Below, one piece after another: positions 38,485 to 42,518 of a stretch of 42,518 nt of DNA (position 1 is its first letter; each line of letters begins with the position of its first letter). The DNA lies in assembly GCF_001635685.1 (NCBI RefSeq), contig NZ_LWFF01000110.1:72-42589 (forward strand). The letters run 5' to 3'. This stretch comes from Erythrobacter sp. HI0063. GTDB lineage: Bacteria > Pseudomonadota > Alphaproteobacteria > Sphingomonadales > Sphingomonadaceae. Under the pieces are notes generated by a model, which was not told the origin of the DNA, did no database searches, and was given only the letters and a program-made list of their open reading frames with translations. The position numbers were made by a program, and so were the translations under genes.

Positions 38485-39305
38485 GCGATACGCTCTCTCT
38501 CTTCGGCGATAATGCGGAGGAGCAGCGGGCATCCGATGGGCAGGAAATCGCCGACGAGAGGGCCAACGACCGGTTAGGCACCGACGAAGCGCTCTATCTC
38601 GAACTGGACGGGTGGGAAGGGCCGCTCGATCTCCTGCTGGATCTCGCACGCCGCCAGAAGGTCGATCTGCGGTCGATCTCGATCCTCTCGCTCGTCGATC
38701 AATATCTCACCTATATCGACGAGGCGGAGGCGCTGAAGCTGGAGCTGGCGGCCGATTATCTCGTGATGGCGGCATGGCTCGCCTATCTCAAATCCGCGCT
38801 TCTGCTGCCAAAGGACGAACAGGAAGAGCCGTCTGCCGAAGAACTGGCGCTGAAACTGCAATTGCGGCTCCAGCGCCTAGGCGCGATGCGCGAGGCGGCG
38901 GCGCGGTTGATGGCGCGCGACCGTATCGGGCGCGACGTCTTTCTGCGCGGAAGGCCGGAGGGGCTTGAGATCGCGCACAAGACGCGCTGGCGCTGCGACC
39001 AGTTCGCGCTGATCGAGGCTTATGGCCGGGTCAAGGCGCGCACTGCGCCTGCCGTTCACATGGTGCGCGAGCGTCCGGTGATGACGCTCGATTCGGCGCT
39101 CGACCGGGTGTCGGCCATGCTCGGCGTGACGCTCGACTGGATGCGGCTGGAAGAATTCCTCCCGCCCCATGCCGAACCGCGCTTGCGCAAATCCGCGCTC
39201 GCCTCCAGCTTCGTCGCAGCGCTCGAACTGGCGCGACTGGGCAGGGCGGAGCTGGCGCAGGACGAGGTCTTCGGACCCCTGCGTTTGCGCAGGGTCGCAC
39301 GATGA
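38481..39305 (+). CDS. scpA: segregation and condensation protein A (ScpA kleisin)
   Basis: A 274-residue kleisin subunit of the SMC-ScpAB condensin, which organises and segregates the chromosome. The N-terminal SMC-neck-binding part contains LELDGWEGPLDLLLDLARRQKVDLRSISILSLVDQYL, nearly diagnostic for ScpA, followed by ADYLVMAAWLAYLKSALLLP; the C-terminal winged-helix part is MTLDSALDRVSAML...SALASSFVAALELARLGRAELAQDEVFGPLRLRR. The start is GTG at 38481, overlapping the nagZ stop as GTGA; a 38-residue acidic N-terminal extension precedes the family start. Its own stop overlaps the scpB ATG (ATGA). Confidence 0.95.
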   Translation: MSDTLSLFGDNAEEQRASDGQEIADERANDRLGTDEALYLELDGWEGPLDLLLDLARRQKVDLRSISILSLVDQYLTYIDEAEALKLELAADYLVMAAWLAYLKSALLLPKDEQEEPSAEELALKLQLRLQRLGAMREAAARLMARDRIGRDVFLRGRPEGLEIAHKTRWRCDQFALIEAYGRVKARTAPAVHMVRERPVMTLDSALDRVSAMLGVTLDWMRLEEFLPPHAEPRLRKSALASSFVAALELARLGRAELAQDEVFGPLRLRRVAR

Positions 39306-39898
39306 GCACCGATCTGGAGCGCGCGCTCGAAGCGGCTCTGTTCGCGGCGGACGAGCCGATGAGTGCCGAATCGCTTGCCGGCTTCCTGCGCGATGCGCCG
39401 CTCGGCGAGGTCGAGGAGGCGCTGCGCGCGCTGGCGGAGCATTACGAGCGGCGCGGTATCCATCTGGTCGAGCGGGCCGGACGCTGGCATTTCGAGACCG
39501 CGCCCGATCTGGCGCATTTCCTCAGGCGGGAGCGCGAACAGGTCCGCAAGCTCAGCCGCGCGGCGACCGAGGTGCTGGCGATCGTCGCCTATCACGAACC
39601 GGTGAGCCGGGCCGAAGTGGAATCGATTCGCGGCGTGCAGACATCGTCCGGCACGCTCGATGTGCTGATGGAGGAGGGCTGGGTCCGTATCGCCGGACGC
39701 CGCGAAGCGCCGGGCCGACCCACGATCTATGCGACGACGCCTGCCTTTCTGGACCATTTCGGGCTCTCCAGCCGCCGCGATCTTCCCGGCCTTGCGGAAC
39801 TGCGCGCCGCCGGACTGCTCGACCCGGTGGAGGAGGCATACGAGGACCTTATGGGCGAAGGGAGCGATCCCGATCGCGAGGATGCAGACGAGGTCTGA
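39302..39898 (+). CDS. scpB: segregation and condensation protein B (ScpB)
   Basis: A 198-residue partner of ScpA. Two winged-helix domains: residues 1-85 (LERALEAALFAADEPMSAESLAGFL, RGIHLVERAGRWHFETAP) and 86-165 (LSRAATEVLAIVAYHEPVSRAEVESIRGVQTSSGTLDVLMEEGWVRIAGRREAPGRPTIYATT), the second being the most conserved ScpB block. The tail is acidic (GEGSDPDREDADEV). It starts at an ATGA overlap with scpA. No smc gene lies in the window, as is usual. tatA follows after 89 bases. Confidence 0.96.
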   Translation: MSTDLERALEAALFAADEPMSAESLAGFLRDAPLGEVEEALRALAEHYERRGIHLVERAGRWHFETAPDLAHFLRREREQVRKLSRAATEVLAIVAYHEPVSRAEVESIRGVQTSSGTLDVLMEEGWVRIAGRREAPGRPTIYATTPAFLDHFGLSSRRDLPGLAELRAAGLLDPVEEAYEDLMGEGSDPDREDADEV

Positions 39899-39987
39899 CA
39901 CCGAAACATGCGGTCCTGTGCGCGATCCGCTGGCTTAATCGCACGCGGGCCCCTATATCGGAGGGACAGCTAGCAAAAGGTACTCAA

Positions 39988-40239
39988 ATGTCGCTCGGTC
40001 CATGGCAGCTCATCATTATCGCTCTCGTCATTCTCGTCCTGTTCGGACGGGGCAAGATTTCCGAAATGATGGGTGATTTCGGCAAGGGTATCAAAAGCTT
40101 CAAGCAGGGCATGAACGAGGAGGACGGTGCGTCCGAACGCCGCGATTCGCCCCGGATCGAAGGCCCCGCGCATGATGCGAAGCCCGCCTCCGAAACGGTG
40201 AGGGACGAGCAGGCGCACACGCCTTCGGACCGCACCTGA
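39988..40239 (+). CDS. tatA: twin-arginine translocase subunit TatA
   Basis: An 83-residue pore-forming subunit of the Tat exporter for folded proteins. One N-terminal membrane helix (PWQLIIIALVILVLFGRGK) with the conserved FG hinge, an amphipathic helix (KISEMMGDFGKGIKSFKQGM) and an acidic tail. AAAAGG precedes the ATG by eight bases. The short length, the FGRGKI hinge and the position before tatB and tatC identify it. The 89 bases between scpB and tatA may hold a promoter, but I see none I would defend. Confidence 0.95.
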   Translation: MSLGPWQLIIIALVILVLFGRGKISEMMGDFGKGIKSFKQGMNEEDGASERRDSPRIEGPAHDAKPASETVRDEQAHTPSDRT

Positions 40240-40264
40240 TCCGCAACGGCGGGCGGACCCGTAA

Positions 40265-40705
40265 ATGTTCGATATCGGAGCCGCCGAGCTTCTGGTGATC
40301 GTCATCACTGCGATTGTGGTGATCGGCCCCAAAGAGATGCCGCGCGCCTTGAGGACCGCCGGGCGCTGGATCGGCAAGATGCGGCGCATGTCCAATCACT
40401 TCCGCACCGGGCTCGACGCCATGATCCGCGAAGCGGAAATGGAAGAGGCCGAAAAGGAATGGCGCGAGCGCAATCGCGAGATCATGGCGCGTTCGGGCGG
40501 CGAGACGTTCGGAAGCGATCCGGTAGAACCGGCAATGGAGCCGCTTCCCGGCCCGGCGCCGGAACCCGTTGCGAACGAAGCCGACGCTCGGGCCGAAGCG
40601 GCGATCGAGCGCGCTAAGCCCAAAGCGTCTGGCGAAGCGGCCGGTGAGCCCGAACTTCCGCTCGATCCACCCCCGCCGCCCGAAAACGGCGAGGCCGGAC
40701 GATGA
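40265..40705 (+). CDS. tatB: Sec-independent translocase subunit TatB
   Basis: A 146-residue Tat subunit that with TatC receives twin-arginine signal peptides. The N-terminal helix has the TatB pattern MFDIGAAELLVIVITAIVVIGPKEMPRALRTAGRWIGKMRRM, including the membrane Glu8 and the GPKExP hinge that separates TatB from TatA. A charged helix (EAEMEEAEKEWRERNREIMA) follows, then a long Pro/Ala/Glu-rich tail ending in PPPPPENGEAGR, probably disordered. The stop codon overlaps the tatC start (ATGA). No strong ribosome-binding site before its ATG. Confidence 0.94.
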   Translation: MFDIGAAELLVIVITAIVVIGPKEMPRALRTAGRWIGKMRRMSNHFRTGLDAMIREAEMEEAEKEWRERNREIMARSGGETFGSDPVEPAMEPLPGPAPEPVANEADARAEAAIERAKPKASGEAAGEPELPLDPPPPPENGEAGR

Positions 40706-41508
40706 AGGACCTCGACGAAACCCAGGCACCGCTGCTCGAACACCTGATTGAACTGCGTACGCGCCTGGTTCGCTGCGTTCTGGCGCTGGTCGTCGCTTTC
40801 GGCATCTGCCTCTATTTCGCCGATTCGATCCTCGGCTTTCTGATCCAGCCGCTGAAAGGCGCCTTCCCCGACGGGGAAGGGCAGCTGATTTTCACCAAGC
40901 TCTACGAGGTGTTCTTCGTCGAGCTGAAAGTGGCTCTGTTCGCAGGCTTCTGCCTCAGCTTCCCGATCATCGCCAACCAACTCTGGGCCTTCGTCGCCCC
41001 GGGGCTGTATGCGCGCGAGAAGAAGGCATTTCTGCCATTCATTTTGGCCACCCCGCTGCTGTTCGCTTGCGGCGCGTCGCTCGCCTATTTCGTCGTCATG
41101 CCGACTGCGTTCGAATGGTTTCTCGGCTTCGAGGGCGAAGCGGGCGGAATGGCGATCCAGGCGTTGCCGACAGCGAACGAATATCTCGGCCTGGTGATGC
41201 AGTTCATCCTCGCCTTCGGGATCAGCTTTCTTCTGCCCGTCCTGCTCCTGCTGCTGCACCGCGCAGGCATCGTGTCGCGCGAGCAATTGGTGGGCGCGCG
41301 GCGATACATCATCGTGCTCGTGATCGCGCTTTCGGCGGTCATCACGCCGCCGGACCCCGGATCGCAACTCTTGCTGGCCATACCCTTGCTGTTGCTGTTC
41401 GAGGGATCGCTTATCCTGATGCGCCTTGCGGATCGGAAGACAGGCGGCGAGGAAGACGCGAAGGACGAGAGCGGCGATGCGTCCAAGGGCAGTACCGAGA
41501 GCCTCTGA
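40702..41508 (+). CDS. tatC: twin-arginine translocase subunit TatC
   Basis: A 268-residue polytopic core of the Tat translocon with six membrane segments. Signal-peptide-binding residues are recognisable: the N-terminal EHLIELRTRLVRC with the conserved Glu, and the first cytoplasmic loop APGLYAREKKAFLPF with the second Glu. The SFPIIANQLWAFVAPGLY block and the VITPPDPGSQLLLAIPLLLLFEGSL end are diagnostic. The C-terminal 30 residues are acidic and Ser-rich. It starts within the tatB stop codon (ATGA). In many relatives serS follows; here a non-coding stretch and the minus-strand miniprotein genes follow. Confidence 0.97.
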   Translation: MKDLDETQAPLLEHLIELRTRLVRCVLALVVAFGICLYFADSILGFLIQPLKGAFPDGEGQLIFTKLYEVFFVELKVALFAGFCLSFPIIANQLWAFVAPGLYAREKKAFLPFILATPLLFACGASLAYFVVMPTAFEWFLGFEGEAGGMAIQALPTANEYLGLVMQFILAFGISFLLPVLLLLLHRAGIVSREQLVGARRYIIVLVIALSAVITPPDPGSQLLLAIPLLLLFEGSLILMRLADRKTGGEEDAKDESGDASKGSTESL

Positions 41509-41723
41509 AACCGGCTGATCGGCCGACGTTTGGTAATGCGGCTTTATCTGAACCGCGGTCCATTCGTCCGTCTCAGGTTGCAGGCCGCGCGATTGGCTTG
41601 AGCGCGCAATCCGATCACCCGGTCGAGCGCGCCTTTTGGATCTTCGAAATCCTCGACCGAAGGGATGGGCTGAACGCGCTTCGGTCCTGCCCCCGACGAC
41701 AGAACGCCCGACAGTGATAGACC

Positions 41724-41749
41724 AAAAAAAACGGGGCCGATCGGCCCCG
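41724..41749 (-). terminator. rho-independent terminator of the minus-strand miniprotein gene
   Basis: Perfect palindrome CGGGGCCGATCGGCCCCG at 41732-41749, followed on the minus strand by a run of eight T residues (41731-41724). It lies 27 bases downstream of the stop codon of the gene at 41777-41989. On the plus strand the hairpin is followed by a weaker T-rich stretch, so it may also stop tatC transcripts. Confidence 0.88.
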
Positions 41750-41776
41750 CTTTCTTAATCGGAATGATCAGTCCGC

Positions 41777-41989
41777 TTACGGGCTGACGGCATCGTCGTC
41801 GCCATCGTCGGCAGCGATCACAACCGCGGTGATGATGGCGGCAGCGGCCAGAACGCCGATGACCACACCGACGCCGCCGGCGAGTTCGGATTCACCTTCG
41901 ACCGGAGCAGCGCTGCGCTCGGCAGCGACAACCGGGGCGGAAACCAGAGTGGCAGCAGCAGCAACTGCAGCGAGGTTACGAATCTTCAT
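41777..41989 (-). CDS. small secreted/membrane protein with acidic VSP tail
   Basis: Function unknown. The 70-residue product has a signal peptide (MKIRNLAAVAAAATLVSAPVVAAE), a short conserved-looking linker (RSAAPVEGESELAGG), one strongly hydrophobic segment rich in Ala/Ile/Val (VGVVIGVLAAAAIITAVVIAA) and an acidic tail DDGDDDAVSP. AAGGAG sits seven bases before the ATG, a very strong ribosome-binding site; the frame extends further 5' but without another good start. It shares its layout and several residues with the neighbouring gene at 42098-42304, so the two are paralogues. Strong initiation and terminator signals suggest abundant expression. Confidence 0.82.
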   Translation of the reverse strand: MKIRNLAAVAAAATLVSAPVVAAERSAAPVEGESELAGGVGVVIGVLAAAAIITAVVIAADDGDDDAVSP

Positions 41990-42032
41990 TTCAATCTCCT
42001 TCGGAGAACACAGCGTTTCTCGTTCATGTGCG

Positions 42033-42061
42033 GTGATAGGAAGGGTGGGAGTTGGATGCAA
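42033..42061 (-). promoter_or_regulatory. candidate promoter of the miniprotein gene at 41777-41989
   Basis: On the minus strand TTGCAT (42061-42056) and TATCAC (42038-42033) are 17 bases apart, with AT-rich DNA just upstream. The predicted leader is about 40 bases. If real, this gene is transcribed separately from its upstream paralogue. Confidence 0.4.
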
Positions 42062-42097
42062 GACCTAAATATCGCCCCAAAAGCGACAATTTAAGTA

Positions 42098-42304
42098 TTA
42101 TGGGCTGACGGGATCATCATCTTCCGAAAGGAAAACGATCGCTGCGGCTACTGCGGCAATCCCGGCGAGAAAAACGATCGGCGATTGTCCGCCGATTGCG
42201 CTTTCCCCTTCGATCGGCGCGTGACCGCGCGTTTCGGCCTGGGCGAGCACAGGAGACAGGGCGATCGCCCCAACTGCACCGACCAAACAAATCTTGCGAA
42301 GCAT
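42098..42304 (-). CDS. small secreted/membrane protein with acidic VSP tail (paralogue)
   Basis: Function unknown. The 68-residue product repeats the layout of the gene at 41777-41989: signal peptide (MLRKICLVGAVGAIALSPVLAQAE), linker TRGHAPIEGESAIGGQ, a hydrophobic segment SPIVFLAGIAAVAAAIVFL and the tail SEDDDPVSP. Shared identities include the AP-x-EGES-x-x-x-GG stretch and the terminal VSP. AGGGGA stands just before the ATG. Upstream to the window edge (42305-42518) I see no gene, only GC-rich DNA with a short CCGA/CGAC-type simple repeat near 42470. Confidence 0.8.
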   Translation of the reverse strand: MLRKICLVGAVGAIALSPVLAQAETRGHAPIEGESAIGGQSPIVFLAGIAAVAAAIVFLSEDDDPVSP

Positions 42305-42518
42305 CGATATCCCCTTTTTGGATCGGACCAGCCCCAGATCGGGTCAGGCCGCTCCCAAACACGAACAATCTCACCATAGGCGCAACCGAGCCCGTGCGGC
42401 CCGATCGCGTGCATGGACCTAGACGAGGGTTGGTTTAGCTGAGGTTAACGCGATCCGGAACCCCGACCGACCGACGCCGTAGACAAAGACTCATTCGGCA
42501 TCCTTTGCATAGACCCGG

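Noticed and set aside
41509..41776. Possible gene or small RNA between tatC and the miniprotein genes
   Set aside because: Apart from the terminator at 41724-41749 I find no start with a ribosome-binding site, no coding-like frame of its own and no RNA fold I can name; a frame reaching 41717 is a shadow of tatC.
42305..42518. Possible tRNA or tmRNA end at the right edge
   Set aside because: I could not build a cloverleaf or find a matching T-loop; only GC-rich DNA with a short CCGA/CGAC-type simple repeat is visible.

Overview
The window is GC-rich chromosomal DNA, densely packed with house-keeping and envelope genes. It most likely comes from an alphaproteobacterium of the Sphingomonadales, probably Erythrobacteraceae. 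The grounds are gene order and family content: the run argS, SPOR protein, nagZ, scpA, scpB, tatA, tatB, tatC; the ispH, thrB, rnhA cluster; a Caulobacter-type cpa/tad pilus locus; and two large TonB-dependent receptors with VSGTRIAR/VTGSRIAR plug starts. I see no rRNA, tRNA, CRISPR array, insertion sequence or phage gene, and no gene-free stretch over 300 bases.

Layout. 1-4678 (minus): a two-repeat M16 zinc peptidase lipoprotein, cut by the window edge, and a penicillin-acylase-type amidohydrolase. 4889-7468 (plus): clpB behind a heat-shock-like promoter. 7576-14802: two TonB-dependent receptors flanking a small secreted protein. 14928-18301 (minus): a compact three-gene operon of two different 2-oxoglutarate/Fe(II) oxygenases and a SAM methyltransferase, of unknown substrate. 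18463-21933 (plus): thiolase, SDR 3-hydroxyacyl-CoA dehydrogenase-like protein, enoyl-CoA hydratase-like protein and a MarR regulator, i.e. acyl-CoA degradation genes behind a promoter carrying a perfect 12-base palindrome. 21952-29433 (minus): cpaA, cpaB, cpaC, cpaD, cpaE, tadB, tadC for a Flp/Tad pilus, but with no cpaF ATPase, pilin or pseudopilin genes. 29507-31581 (plus): an alpha/beta hydrolase with an unusual start and an FAD oxidoreductase. 31588-34060 (minus): ispH, thrB, rnhA. 34170-41508 (plus): a lipoprotein, argS, a SPOR protein, nagZ, scpAB and tatABC. 41777-42304 (minus): two related tiny secreted/membrane proteins ending in an acidic tail plus VSP.

How the genes fit together. 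Much of the window concerns the envelope: Tat export, peptidoglycan recycling and SPOR binding, outer-membrane uptake, Tad pilus biogenesis and periplasmic hydrolysis. The rest is core metabolism and chromosome segregation (scpAB). The least explained parts are the double-oxygenase/methyltransferase operon, the pair of VSP-tail miniproteins, the small secreted protein between the receptors, and several local expression signals: a hairpin over the ispH ribosome-binding site, a 15-base tandem repeat carrying the SPOR gene's stop codon, and a possible ATC start. All calls come from reading the sequence and from family knowledge; no database search was run.
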